The notes below the pieces were generated by a model. The model had not been told where the DNA came from. It saw only the letters and a program-made list of their open reading frames with translations, and did no database searches. DNA of 39,497 nucleotides from IMG/VR virus record IMGVR_UViG_3300031787_000320, positions 1-39,497 of that record. The stretch is one strand, 5' to 3'. Source of the DNA: a virus. Below are positions 16,139-23,563 of this stretch, piece after piece; positions within the stretch are counted from its first letter, which is position 1; every line of letters starts with the position of its first letter. The position numbers and the translations under genes are program-made.

Positions 16139-16681
16139 TTATTTGTTAGTCCTAAATTGATAATGATAAAGTTCCTTGTCAATCTTCACCTCCGTATTGA
16201 GCAGTCCCGAAGTATGTATCGCAGTTGCCCAAAGATAATCTTCCCCCACCGTAATATCCATGAACTTGAATTGAATCGCAATATCCCTACGTATTGGCAC
16301 AATGTGATTCGGGTAGCGGTAATACGCCCCGTTCTTGGCTTCATAGCCGTAATGCTTCGAAATGTACCACTTCCGTTCATCCTTGCCGTTGGTGGTCATA
16401 GTGCCGTTGAATACGATTACATCGGGGTCACTTTCTGCTGCTTTGAGTATATCGCTCACATAGGTATCAGCAATAGCATCATCATCATCCACGAACACAA
16501 CGTACTTTCCGGTACTGCGTTGCAGCAGTATGTTACGTTTGCGGCCCGTTGTCATTTGCCTATCATCCGATTCAACCAATATCTCTACATCATCCCTTCT
16601 TTGCGGTGCAAGTGATTGCAGCAGTTGTGAAAGGTAACCTTCACGGCCACGGATGGTGCAAATTAGGATGGAGAGGGTCAT
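16139..16681 (-). CDS. Glycosyltransferase family 2
   Basis: Start placed at the ATG at 16681 (MTLSILICTIRGREGYLSQL), which overlaps the upstream stop as ATGA; an upstream ATG at 16714 would add 11 unlikely residues. 180 residues. The N-terminal strand SILICTIRGRE, then VEILVESDDRQMTTGRKRN and YVVFVDDDDAIADTYV, are GT2 hallmarks. The DDDD motif follows a hydrophobic strand, and the GRKRN segment binds nucleotide-sugar. EDYLWATAIH is the ED catalytic-base motif. It is shorter than typical GT2 enzymes but all key motifs are present. Confidence 0.88.
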   Translation of the reverse strand: MTLSILICTIRGREGYLSQLLQSLAPQRRDDVEILVESDDRQMTTGRKRNILLQRSTGKYVVFVDDDDAIADTYVSDILKAAESDPDVIVFNGTMTTNGKDERKWYISKHYGYEAKNGAYYRYPNHIVPIRRDIAIQFKFMDITVGEDYLWATAIHTSGLLNTEVKIDKELYHYQFRTNK

Positions 16682-16875
16682 AGGGCTTCGATTTCGGCTA
16701 TTACTTGTTCCCAATAATTACTATCATCCCATTCACTTGAATACGATATTATCTCATCAACTGCGATTAATGCGCATTGTTTGGCATATTGACGTTGTTT
16801 GATAACTGACAAAGTACTGAAATCAAATTTGCTATACTTATCTACCAACTCTATTGCTTTGTCTTTCGGTGTCAT
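16678..16875 (-). CDS. Small helical protein (65 aa)
   Basis: Starts MTPKDKAIELVDKYSKF and includes AKQCALIAVDEIISYSSEWD followed by YWEQVIAEIEAL. This pattern (KA.eL..ky.......aK.cALi.vdEii) recurs in many Bacteroidota phage small proteins with unknown function. ATGA overlap with the GT2 gene downstream suggests cotranslation. Confidence 0.65.
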   Translation of the reverse strand: MTPKDKAIELVDKYSKFDFSTLSVIKQRQYAKQCALIAVDEIISYSSEWDDSNYWEQVIAEIEAL

Positions 16876-16890
16876 GCGTTATGTTTTGGA

Positions 16891-17124
16891 TTAAGGAAAT
16901 ATTTTATCTTTTACCCATTTGGCACCATCTCTAAACCCTTTTTCTTGTTCTTCTGATAATGACCTATCTTCTATCTCATCATCACTTGGTAGTTCTATTG
17001 GGGTTAAAATTTCTATTATTCCATTAGGATTAGAATATATAAAATAGCCACCCCCGGGATTTGAATCGCATTCTTGTGCTAATTCAATAGCAATTCTTAC
17101 TTCTTTTTCTGTGTATAGTTTCAT
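16891..17124 (-). CDS. Small hypothetical protein (77 aa)
   Basis: Starts MKLYTEKEVRIAIELAQECD and contains IIEILTPIELPSDDE. It shares the KLYTE.EV...i.iA...LTPIELPS module with the protein at 15793-16134, suggesting duplication within this gene cluster. The C-terminus EEQEKGFRDGAKWVKDKIFP looks like a short amphipathic helix. Unknown function. Confidence 0.65.
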   Translation of the reverse strand: MKLYTEKEVRIAIELAQECDSNPGGGYFIYSNPNGIIEILTPIELPSDDEIEDRSLSEEQEKGFRDGAKWVKDKIFP

Positions 17125-17166
17125 GTCTTATATCATTTCGTTGACCTCACCAATATGGTTTTATTG

Positions 17167-17928
17167 TTATACGTTATGTTTTGGGAATCCTTGCTTACTT
17201 CTACGGATATACGTTATTTCATCAGCCCGGAATGTTGATTGCGTTTTCTCTAACAGGGCATCGGGTTTCTCGCCCGTCCATGCAGGGTGAACATGGTCGA
17301 ATATTTGGCGGTTGATGTACTTATGGCACCCACGTAATTTAGCCACGTCCATAGCTTCATTGTCGCACCACAGGTTTTCATATTGCGGATGGTAGATGTA
17401 CCCATCACGGTCATAGTAGTTCCTGCCCATTATGCTCATCGTAGGCAGCAGGTGATTCACCCTTCCATCAGGGAAGTGAATAAACTGGTCAAGGTTGCCA
17501 CCAAATGCGTTAATGATAGCGATGTCATAGCCAGGGGCAATGAAGCGCATATCATCCGACATATTCACAACAATATCACCTTTCCAATCTACCATACCCC
17601 GGTTGATTGCGTGAATCTTGTTTTTACTTGTTCCAGGTACAACGTAGATACGTTTGTCCTGCAAAACATCCATAAGTTGGGGTGAATCTAGTGTAGCCCG
17701 ATCATCATCGTCAATGACTAGACCAATAGTCCAGTCCGATTTGTGGGAATATGCTTTGATGGTGGCTATTGCAGCAGCCATCTTATGCGGCCGGCTGCGT
17801 GTGGCAAAGTTGTAATGAATTTGCAAGGGGTTGGCTTTGTGTTCACAAAAGTAACAAAAAGATTTTGTGAAATCCATCTTTAACCTGCAACATAGTTTTT
17901 CACATACTGTGCATTGCTTTTCATTCAT
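17167..17928 (-). CDS. Glycosyltransferase (GT-A/GT2-like) with N-terminal Cys-rich motif
   Basis: 253 residues. After an N-terminal CTVCEKLCC...CYFCEH segment that could bind zinc, the sequence reads HYNFATRSRPHKMAAAIATI, WTIGLVIDDDDRATL and DIVVNMSDDMRFIAPGYD. These are the first strand, an acidic cluster and the 'DD' metal site (SDD at the end of a hydrophobic strand), typical of GT-A folds. GRNYYDRDGYIYHP and WCDNEAMDVAKL may form the acceptor region. Directly downstream of terS. Confidence 0.75.
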   Translation of the reverse strand: MNEKQCTVCEKLCCRLKMDFTKSFCYFCEHKANPLQIHYNFATRSRPHKMAAAIATIKAYSHKSDWTIGLVIDDDDRATLDSPQLMDVLQDKRIYVVPGTSKNKIHAINRGMVDWKGDIVVNMSDDMRFIAPGYDIAIINAFGGNLDQFIHFPDGRVNHLLPTMSIMGRNYYDRDGYIYHPQYENLWCDNEAMDVAKLRGCHKYINRQIFDHVHPAWTGEKPDALLEKTQSTFRADEITYIRRSKQGFPKHNV

Positions 17929-17961
17929 TGGGTTGGGTTGTGTCGGTTAATGTCCGAAATA

Positions 17962-18240
17962 TCATTCAATCGGTTTACAATCCGGGTCCGGAATGATTTG
18001 GATGATAACGCTTGGCATCGGATTCTCCGGGTCATTGCTCACCTGCATCGGTATAAGTTTGGAAGCAAGGCGGTAGAATTCGGTGGGGTTGGATTGCGCC
18101 CATTGGTGCAGGTTAGCCGTGTCCGATTCTTGCAGCAGGTTGAAAGCATGGGCGAAATGCTCCCTTACCGTCTTTGTGGCCTTGTTAGGTGACCCCTTCG
18201 GTCTGCCATTCGGGTTATTTGTTTGTCCTTTCTTCGGCAC
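17962..18240 (-). CDS. Terminase small subunit-like protein
   Basis: 92 residues. The opening MPKKGQTNNPNGRPKGSPNK has the basic GRPKGSPNK motif found at the N-terminus of DUF5681-like proteins and some terminase small subunits, likely a DNA-binding arm. A short helical part (REHFAHAFNLLQ, WAQSNPTEFYRLASKLIPMQ) and an acidic Pro-rich tail follow. First gene after the predicted late promoter and upstream of terL, with only the glycan cluster between. The TerS role is inferred from position and motif. Confidence 0.65.
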   Translation of the reverse strand: MPKKGQTNNPNGRPKGSPNKATKTVREHFAHAFNLLQESDTANLHQWAQSNPTEFYRLASKLIPMQVSNDPENPMPSVIIQIIPDPDCKPIE

Positions 18241-18261
18241 GTTGTAGTTACTTGTTGTTTA

Positions 18262-18294
18262 CAAAGTTACCGACATCCCATCCAAAATACCAAA
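18262..18294 (-). promoter_or_regulatory. Predicted late promoter upstream of terS (Bacteroidota consensus)
   Basis: On the minus strand TTTG (18291-18294) is followed after 21 bases by TAACTTTG (18262-18269), matching TTTG ... TAnnTTTG of Bacteroidota. The terS ATG at 18240 lies about 20 bases downstream. The -33 element falls within the first AAAATTGCA repeat, so a repeat-binding protein could regulate it directly. Confidence 0.6.
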
Positions 18295-18554
18295 ATTGCA
18301 CAAAATTGCATAAAATTGCACCAAAATTGCACGTAACTCATTGATTATCAGGGAAAATTGCAAAATTGCAGTAAAATTGCATTCCCCCTATTCCTATATT
18401 AGCCTTAAAATATAAAGAGATATTATTATTATTATCTTAGAAAATTGCGCAATTATGCAATTATTGGCAGTTACGCTATGAATATCAATAGGTTACAAAA
18501 TTGCACTCGCTGCAATTATCGCAATTTTGACGCAATTATTGCAGCATAATTGCA
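18291..18554. repeat. AAAATTGCA iteron-like array
   Basis: Direct repeats of the form nAAAATTGCA start at 18291, 18301, 18311, 18322, 18353, 18361, 18372 and 18496, with a near copy at 18440. Inverted or degenerate GCAATT units lie at 18449-18454, 18511-18540 and 18547-18554. The first four are spaced 10-11 bases, about one helical turn, so bound proteins would share a face and the A-tracts would be phased for curvature. The array encloses an AT-rich tract (18405-18440, with TATTATTATTATTAT). No ORF fits here. Plausible roles are a replication origin, a regulator operator or a packaging-related site. Confidence 0.8.
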
Positions 18555-18565
18555 CCTGGCCTGGC

Positions 18566-18597
18566 AAAAAAAACCCCAGTGTAGAAACACCGGGGGT
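18566..18597 (-). terminator. Rho-independent terminator after the PAPS-reductase-like gene
   Basis: On the minus strand, CCCC C GTGT TTCT ACAC T GGGG is read as a hairpin (4 bp GTGT/ACAC, one mismatch, 4 bp CCCC/GGGG), followed by eight T residues. It sits 26 bases after the PAPS-reductase-like stop (18623) and before the repeat array. It separates the replication operon from the late promoter. Confidence 0.8.
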
Positions 18598-18622
18598 CGG
18601 ATTTGTCTATCGAAAATTGTTG

Positions 18623-19345
18623 TTACGTTGTGCAAGCGCAGTCAAACGCAGGTGTAACATTGTTAAGATCTATGTCTTTGAATAGGTTATTTTGGGCGAT
18701 GGATAGGAGTTGTTTTATAGAAACGTCATCGAAGTATGTATGTTTATTTGACCTTTCCTCATCTTTTATCCACGGCTCTGCTAATTCTGGGTATGTCGCA
18801 AGAATGTTAATGATAGCATTTTTACCTTTCATAAAACACAATGTACAATTTCCAAGTATTGAAGGTATCTCCAAATTATACGGCTTATTGGCCCAATATG
18901 CGTTAATCATTGGCTTTGTTATGCCGTCATCGTATAGAGGAAATTTATCAATGACATTGACAAACTTTTGTTTTCTGCGATTAACTCTTAATGGCTCATC
19001 TGCCCTAAATCCTATAAAATTGTTAAACTTTCTTATTCCGATTGAGCGTAGATATCTCTTACAGGTTTTTATCTTTAACTCATTGGTGCAGAATCTTTTA
19101 ACCCTGTTAGGTATAACTTTATGTTTCTTGGTTTCAAGTAGTGTATCAAATGGAGTTTCCGAATCTTTGTAAGTTATTTTGATTACTGATATATTTTCAA
19201 ATGCTTCAAAGTCATGTATGAATTTATACGTTTTCTGATGCTCTCTACCAGTATCGGTGAATATCACTAAATCACCTGGTTTCCAATAGTGCAGCACCAT
19301 GTATGCACTTGTCTTACCTCCGCTAAAATTAAATACGTTTGTCAT
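18623..19345 (-). CDS. PAPS reductase / PP-loop ATP pyrophosphatase-like protein
   Basis: 240 residues. FNFSGGKTSAYMVLHYW gives the PP-loop SGGKTS near residues 8-13, followed by DLVIFTDTGREHQKTY, the 'f.DTG.E...T..f' motif of PAPS reductase-like proteins. Cysteines occur at FCTNELKI, GNCTLCFMKG and the terminal CACTT, as in phage members that may bind a metal or Fe-S cluster. Members of this superfamily adenylate or reduce substrates; DndC, which modifies DNA with sulfur, is a relative, but the substrate here cannot be deduced. Last gene of the replication operon, one base after the primase gene. Confidence 0.82.
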   Translation of the reverse strand: MTNVFNFSGGKTSAYMVLHYWKPGDLVIFTDTGREHQKTYKFIHDFEAFENISVIKITYKDSETPFDTLLETKKHKVIPNRVKRFCTNELKIKTCKRYLRSIGIRKFNNFIGFRADEPLRVNRRKQKFVNVIDKFPLYDDGITKPMINAYWANKPYNLEIPSILGNCTLCFMKGKNAIINILATYPELAEPWIKDEERSNKHTYFDDVSIKQLLSIAQNNLFKDIDLNNVTPAFDCACTT

Positions 19346-19346
19346 A

Positions 19347-21554
19347 TTATATCAGTTTCTCATACTGACCGTGTGCGATACGTTTGAAGTGCCTGGCAAA
19401 GTCATGTCTGCGCATGGAATCAATGAATCGTTTGGGCCGAATATTGAGCCGGATGCAAAGTGCTTCGGCTTCCTTTGTGGTGAATTTAGCCGGAAGATTA
19501 TCCATAAGTAGCCGTAAGTCAGCCGGCAGCCCTGATTCATTTTCCGTATAAATTCCTGCAAGGATATTGACCGTTGATTCAGCGTACCAACGGTATAACT
19601 TCCATGCAAGTTCAGCAACTTCGGCAGTAATTATCGGACACATGGTGTTGTGAGCGATTGCAATCAAATGGCAGAATCGAAAGTAATAAGCTGACATCTT
19701 TGCTTCGGTACCCATAACATAGTCCTCTGCCTTGTTTTCGTGCCTTTTATTGGCATCAATTCGCTGCTGACGGTAATACTTCTCTAAAACGGGTACCGCC
19801 TGTTCTGTGATTACTATTTTGATTTGTGGGGTATCTCCTTTGCAGTATAGCTTGTTGCGTTTGTATAGTTCAAAAAGTAGGTCCTTCCACTCCTGGCACA
19901 TTTGCCGGGTTTCCGTGAACGGGGATACATCTTCTTTTAGTTTAAGATAGTCGGACTGTACTAGCAGGAAACGGGATGCAAACCCCGATTGGATACGATC
20001 TGCTCCGAATAGGTTTTTTAGCCGGGATGGTTGCGTACCCATTAGCAGCGACATATTCAGCGATTTCACCACCCTTTCCTTTGTCCGGTCAGCTCTGATT
20101 TGAGTGTAGCGGCCACCGCTGAATGCTTGGGTGAAAAAGGAAATTGCATCGTTATTAGCCTTATGCGCCCCAGCATTTAGGATGGTTTCCGCTTCATCGT
20201 GATATATTCCCATCCCTGCAGATTGGTCCTGCATTAGCCCAATATAGCCCTCTGTGGTACCATCAACGGCAAAGGGGATGAATCGCTTGGGATGTGCTTT
20301 ATTAAATGGCTGCTTGTTGGCATTGGCTTCGGCCCGTTCCCGTGCCCATTCCTGTACTTCGGCTTCGTATTCTTTATCCTCCCTTGCCATCAGGTCCTTT
20401 AGTGGGTTTTCGCACATTGTTTTGAATGCCGGAGTTTTACCTACCGATACCGGGGCAATCATTATGGCAAAAATGATGTTTTTTGTTTCATCCGGTAGGT
20501 CGGAAGTATAGCAGTTGCCGGCAAGGGATGCGATGGTGTATAGTCCAGCAGTTGCCAAAAATTCGGGGTGTAGTGATTTTTCTCTTGCCACCTCATGTAT
20601 TGATTTTTCAACACTCTGTGGAAAAATACCCGTAGGATAGCCGTTGGCTGCATCTTCAATGCCTATGCGTTTGAGTACTGCTTTCCAATCCCGGTTCAAA
20701 TGGTAGAACAGAATAAATGATGGTGGCAGTGACCATACCGGGTATTCGTGCCTATTGTGCCAATTCGGAAAGGTGTGCAATGATGCGCTAAATATCATAA
20801 CCCTCCTGGACTGATAATAGACTTTAGCAGATATGCCGGCCGATTCACTTCCCTTGCGCCTGTAGGCGGTGAATTTGTCCTTCTTTGAGTAACGGTATGT
20901 ATCTACCGGGAATAGCCCTATTTCGTGCAGTATGGCATCAAAATCATCATCGGATATTTGCGAATCATACTGGCTCAATTGCTGCTCATACCCCTCTGGA
21001 TAGCTTACCGCTTTCTTATTAGGGTCATACTTTGGCTGATATTCGTTAAAGTATTGTGAAACTTCTATCAGGTAGTTGAATTGCGCCTCATTTAGTTCCT
21101 CTACATCGGCCATTGACTGGTGCCATTCGGTATAACCTGGTGTGGGGTAGGTATAAACTACCGGGCCATTGGAGTACAGGGCAATGACTTCGCTTCCTTC
21201 GGGTGATTCTGCAAGTGCGGTCTTTGTTGGGAGGTTGCCGTACTTCATCCAAACGTGATACCCTTTGTTCCTCGTTTGCTCTATAAATAGGTTATTGAGT
21301 ATATCTGGTGCTTCATTGCTGATTATACCCATCCATTTGTTGAATATTTCTTTGTCCTTCGTGTTCTTTAGGTCAAAGTCTAAACATCCGTAACCGTTGC
21401 CCGTCTTTATCATTATGCCGTTATCATCCGGGCGGAGTTGTAGATCATCGGGGTTGCTCCAATTACGGTGTGATACGGGTTGTTTGTTTGTGCTATCCCA
21501 TTGTATAGGGATGACCGTGAGGCCGAGTTCTCGGTAATCGTGGTATTCGTGCAT
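19347..21554 (-). CDS. Primase-helicase (Prim-Pol-like N-terminus, DUF3987-like ATPase)
   Basis: Start placed at the ATG at 21554 (MHEYHDYREL); 735 residues. The upstream extension to 21683 reads as out-of-frame sequence of the nuclease gene and is left out. N-terminus: GLTVIPIQWD, GIMIKTGNGYGCLDFDLKN (Asp59 and Asp61) and GYHVWMKY (His about 99), the pattern of bifunctional primase/polymerase domains. C-terminal part: EVAREKSLHPEFLATAGLYT, IAPVSVGKTPAF (P-loop-like, near 367-376), then YHDEAETIL, matching DUF3987 helicase-like ATPases. It should prime and unwind DNA for phage replication. Confidence 0.82.
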   Translation of the reverse strand: MHEYHDYRELGLTVIPIQWDSTNKQPVSHRNWSNPDDLQLRPDDNGIMIKTGNGYGCLDFDLKNTKDKEIFNKWMGIISNEAPDILNNLFIEQTRNKGYHVWMKYGNLPTKTALAESPEGSEVIALYSNGPVVYTYPTPGYTEWHQSMADVEELNEAQFNYLIEVSQYFNEYQPKYDPNKKAVSYPEGYEQQLSQYDSQISDDDFDAILHEIGLFPVDTYRYSKKDKFTAYRRKGSESAGISAKVYYQSRRVMIFSASLHTFPNWHNRHEYPVWSLPPSFILFYHLNRDWKAVLKRIGIEDAANGYPTGIFPQSVEKSIHEVAREKSLHPEFLATAGLYTIASLAGNCYTSDLPDETKNIIFAIMIAPVSVGKTPAFKTMCENPLKDLMAREDKEYEAEVQEWARERAEANANKQPFNKAHPKRFIPFAVDGTTEGYIGLMQDQSAGMGIYHDEAETILNAGAHKANNDAISFFTQAFSGGRYTQIRADRTKERVVKSLNMSLLMGTQPSRLKNLFGADRIQSGFASRFLLVQSDYLKLKEDVSPFTETRQMCQEWKDLLFELYKRNKLYCKGDTPQIKIVITEQAVPVLEKYYRQQRIDANKRHENKAEDYVMGTEAKMSAYYFRFCHLIAIAHNTMCPIITAEVAELAWKLYRWYAESTVNILAGIYTENESGLPADLRLLMDNLPAKFTTKEAEALCIRLNIRPKRFIDSMRRHDFARHFKRIAHGQYEKLI

Positions 21555-21567
21555 TTGGGGTTTTGGT

Positions 21568-21993
21568 TTATAGGGTGTCAAAGATAGCAAAGAACTGCTC
21601 CGGTGTAGATATAAATTCATACATCCCACCTGCTGCCCGTTCTTTGGCTTGTTCTGCAAGTTGTTCGGGGCGGGGGCGGTCACGGCCTACCTTCACCTCC
21701 CACATCACTGAACGGCCTTTAATGGTGCTGCTAATGTCGGCTGACCCTTTGCGAGTTGTAGAGTGTATCCATCGGCCGCCTACCATTCGGCCCATTGTAT
21801 TAATACGGGTTGCCCTGAATCCTGACCAGTTAATGAAGTTGCAGATGAATTGTGTCAGTCCATTTGCCGTTGCTACTTTCGGTAGTGTCGGCCCGGTGTA
21901 GAACCCATCCCGGATAACATTGGGTGTGCGTTGCAGGGTGTAGTTATAATGGGCGGTGTTATATCGTAGCCGCCATTCGGGGTAGTGTTTCAT
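21568..21993 (-). CDS. VRR-NUC-like nuclease
   Basis: 141 residues. KGSADISSTIKGRSVMWEVK followed by VGRDRPRPEQLAEQ gives the PD-(D/E)xK pattern of VRR-NUC nucleases: Gly-x-x-Asp (Asp86), Glu-Val-Lys (Glu99, Lys101) and a Q at the end of the next helix (Gln111). Such phage enzymes process recombination or replication intermediates. N-terminus about 40 residues of unassigned sequence. ATGA overlap with the small gene upstream. Confidence 0.8.
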   Translation of the reverse strand: MKHYPEWRLRYNTAHYNYTLQRTPNVIRDGFYTGPTLPKVATANGLTQFICNFINWSGFRATRINTMGRMVGGRWIHSTTRKGSADISSTIKGRSVMWEVKVGRDRPRPEQLAEQAKERAAGGMYEFISTPEQFFAIFDTL

Positions 21994-22181
21994 AATAAGT
22001 ATGTCTTTCTGCTATCCGGATTCGGTTTCATCCCCACTTTCAAAGGTAGTGGGAAGATGCGCTCAAATTCACGTTCTGGCATCCATCGGCCATTAACAAG
22101 GCGGTACATTTTGCCTTTCTCTAGTTTGGCGGTGGTGTTAAGCCGGAAGTATTTTCTTTCGATGTATTGGTGGATGGTCAT
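21990..22181 (-). CDS. Small hypothetical protein (63 aa)
   Basis: Starts MTIHQYIERKYFRLNTTAKL and ends PDSRKTYLL with a four-base overlap with the VRR-NUC gene, so it is likely real. Contains the basic segment KGKMYRLVNGRWMPEREF. No recognised family; a nucleic-acid-binding role is possible from its charge but unproven. Confidence 0.55.
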   Translation of the reverse strand: MTIHQYIERKYFRLNTTAKLEKGKMYRLVNGRWMPEREFERIFPLPLKVGMKPNPDSRKTYLL

Positions 22182-22194
22182 GGTGTAAAATTAA

Positions 22195-22216
22195 GGGGGA
22201 GTTGCTATCCTCCCCC
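22195..22216 (-). terminator. Hairpin after the SSB gene
   Basis: GGGGGAG (22195-22201) and CTCCCCC (22210-22216) form a 7-bp stem with an 8-base loop, followed on the minus strand by TTAATTTTA. It repeats the stem found after the capsid gene, so these two may be the same terminator element used after two highly expressed genes. Confidence 0.6.
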
Positions 22217-22222
22217 GTTGGT

Positions 22223-22507
22223 TTAGAATGGGAGGTCTTCAAGTACTGGTGTTGATGCCGTTGCAGTGGGTGTTGGTGTACTTGCTGCATTCGGCTGCTT
22301 AAAGTTCCCGATGTACTGCTTCTTTTCCCCTGCTTCCCTTTGGTCTTTCGTTTGAGAAACCTGTACGCTGCCAATGTTGCCGTACTGATCGGGTGTGTCA
22401 TTTACCCATAGGGTAATGTTCAGATACTTCTTTCCGTTTTTCCCTTCGGTTATTTTTTCCTTTGGGATGTCGCTTAGGCAAATACTGCCGTTGTAAAATG
22501 TACTCAT
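22223..22507 (-). CDS. ssb: Single-stranded DNA-binding protein
   Basis: 94 residues. Starts MSTFYNGSICLSDIPKEKI; NGKKYLNITLWVND is an OB-fold-like strand pair. It ends with a Pro/Thr/Ala-rich linker and the acidic tip LEDLPF, the hallmark protein-interaction tail of bacterial and phage SSBs. The N-terminal domain is shorter than in typical SSB (about 60 versus 110 residues), so it is a compact phage version. Part of the replication/recombination operon beside the Sak4-like ATPase and the nuclease. Confidence 0.75.
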   Translation of the reverse strand: MSTFYNGSICLSDIPKEKITEGKNGKKYLNITLWVNDTPDQYGNIGSVQVSQTKDQREAGEKKQYIGNFKQPNAASTPTPTATASTPVLEDLPF

Positions 22508-22548
22508 GTCAAGGCCGGGTATCGGGAGCCGGTGCCGTTAAGAGTTAT

Positions 22549-22586
22549 GGTTGTGATTCGTTTAGTGCTTTGATTAGGACATCGGC
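22549..22586. repeat. 38-bp repeat, copy B (duplicated gene end)
   Basis: Matches 22839-22876 at 36 of 38 positions. In frame it encodes the last residues of the 83-residue protein (ADVLIKALNESQP, stop) but has no start and is cut off from the rest of the gene. It lies between the SSB gene and the small Cys-rich gene, so it is a relic of a duplication or an insertion. Confidence 0.75.
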
Positions 22587-22601
22587 TATGTGCAAAAAAT
22601 G

Positions 22602-22823
22602 TTATGGGAAATTCAGGTCAACACGCTTAACAAATATATCTGTACCTTCTATGGGAAAATTATTATGCCAACTTGTTACTACAAATTCACTACACTCAAT
22701 TACATTGTCATTTCCAAAACCATCGCCAAACTTAATATGATTAGCTTTTGGACAAGTTGCAAAATCATTTTGACAATATCTGCAAAGATGGTCTTTTGTG
22801 TCTTTTGTTTTTATTACTCTCAT
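22602..22823 (-). CDS. Small Cys-rich (putative zinc-binding) protein
   Basis: 73 residues. HLCRYCQNDFATCPK has a CxxC and a third Cys six residues on, with a fourth in VIECSEF, fitting a small zinc-binding fold. Such 'C.yC...f..C....' proteins are common in Bacteroidota phages, function unknown. The gene sits between the two 38-bp repeat copies, so it may have been inserted there. Confidence 0.6.
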   Translation of the reverse strand: MRVIKTKDTKDHLCRYCQNDFATCPKANHIKFGDGFGNDNVIECSEFVVTSWHNNFPIEGTDIFVKRVDLNFP

Positions 22824-22834
22824 TTTATAAGATT

Positions 22835-23086
22835 TTAGGGTTGTGATTCGTTTAGTGCTTTGATAAGGGCATCGGCATACAATACTGCTTTTTTTGCGTG
22901 TCCTTGTTCATGTAGATGAATATCCATCCCGTCTGCCAATATCCCCTGCAATGCCATTGCAGCAAAGTATTCACGTTTGGTGAGACCTTTGGTGTGGAAA
23001 ATCTTTTCGGAAGTTTCTACCGTTTGAGGAAAGGCAGCATCTTTAATGTAATTGCCGAATTTATCTTGTGCTTCTTGTTCTGTCAT
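22835..23086 (-). CDS. Small phage protein (83 aa)
   Basis: Contains GLTKREYFAAMALQGILADG and KKAVLYADALIKALNE. This 'GlTkREyfAamALqGll......A..A..yADALi..L' pattern is widespread in phages beside recombination genes, with no established function. Its 3' end (22839-22876) is duplicated at 22549-22586. Confidence 0.75.
   Translation of the reverse strand: MTEQEAQDKFGNYIKDAAFPQTVETSEKIFHTKGLTKREYFAAMALQGILADGMDIHLHEQGHAKKAVLYADALIKALNESQP
22839..22876. repeat. 38-bp repeat, copy A (inside the 83-aa gene end)
   Basis: The intact counterpart of 22549-22586, carrying codons for ADALIKALNESQP at the end of the 83-residue protein. Two of 38 bases differ between the copies. Confidence 0.75.
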
Positions 23087-23092
23087 AAAATG

Positions 23093-23563
23093 TTATTTAA
23101 GCGTAAAAGCCACAGATGTTGTGGAAGTTTTCGCAGGTGGATAATGTTTTTCAAGTTCGCCCGATACGGGGTCAAGTACTTCAATGCCGGAGATGGGAAG
23201 TGATTTGTGGTAGGTTTCCAATTCCTTAATTCGGGCAGAGATAGCTTCCTCCTGGCAGTACAAATCAGCTAACGTACTATTGCCACATTGAGAATAGTCT
23301 AACTTAATACCAACCTCCTTCACCTCTACCTTTGCGTTTTGGTACTGGAAGGACTTGCCGTGTTTCTGCGCTTCATCAAGTAGGATGCCTTTGTACGCTG
23401 GCATTGATGTCAGGGCCTTAATCACTTCCTCTACTGACTTCAATCGCAGGTGCAGTTCTAACGGGTTAACACGGCCGTTAAGCACTTCATTCATTATTTC
23501 ATTTACCACCTCCGAACGCTGCTCTTTAGTGGTATGGTTGAATTTAATTAGTTCCATCTTCAC
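23093..23563 (-). CDS. Hypothetical recombination-associated protein (156 aa)
   Basis: Starts MKMELIKFNHTTKEQRSEVV (a second ATG two codons later is possible) and overlaps the Sak4-like gene by 20 bases. The sequence is mainly helical: EIMNEVLNGRVNPLELHLRL, EEVIKALTSM, then EEAISARIKELETYHKSLP. It resembles the helical companion proteins found between Sak4-like ATPases and SSBs in Bacteroidota phages. Function unknown. Confidence 0.6.
   Translation of the reverse strand: MKMELIKFNHTTKEQRSEVVNEIMNEVLNGRVNPLELHLRLKSVEEVIKALTSMPAYKGILLDEAQKHGKSFQYQNAKVEVKEVGIKLDYSQCGNSTLADLYCQEEAISARIKELETYHKSLPISGIEVLDPVSGELEKHYPPAKTSTTSVAFTLK

Noticed and set aside
18291-18554. CRISPR array
   Set aside because: Repeats are only about 10 bases and nearly adjacent, with no constant spacers and no cas genes nearby.
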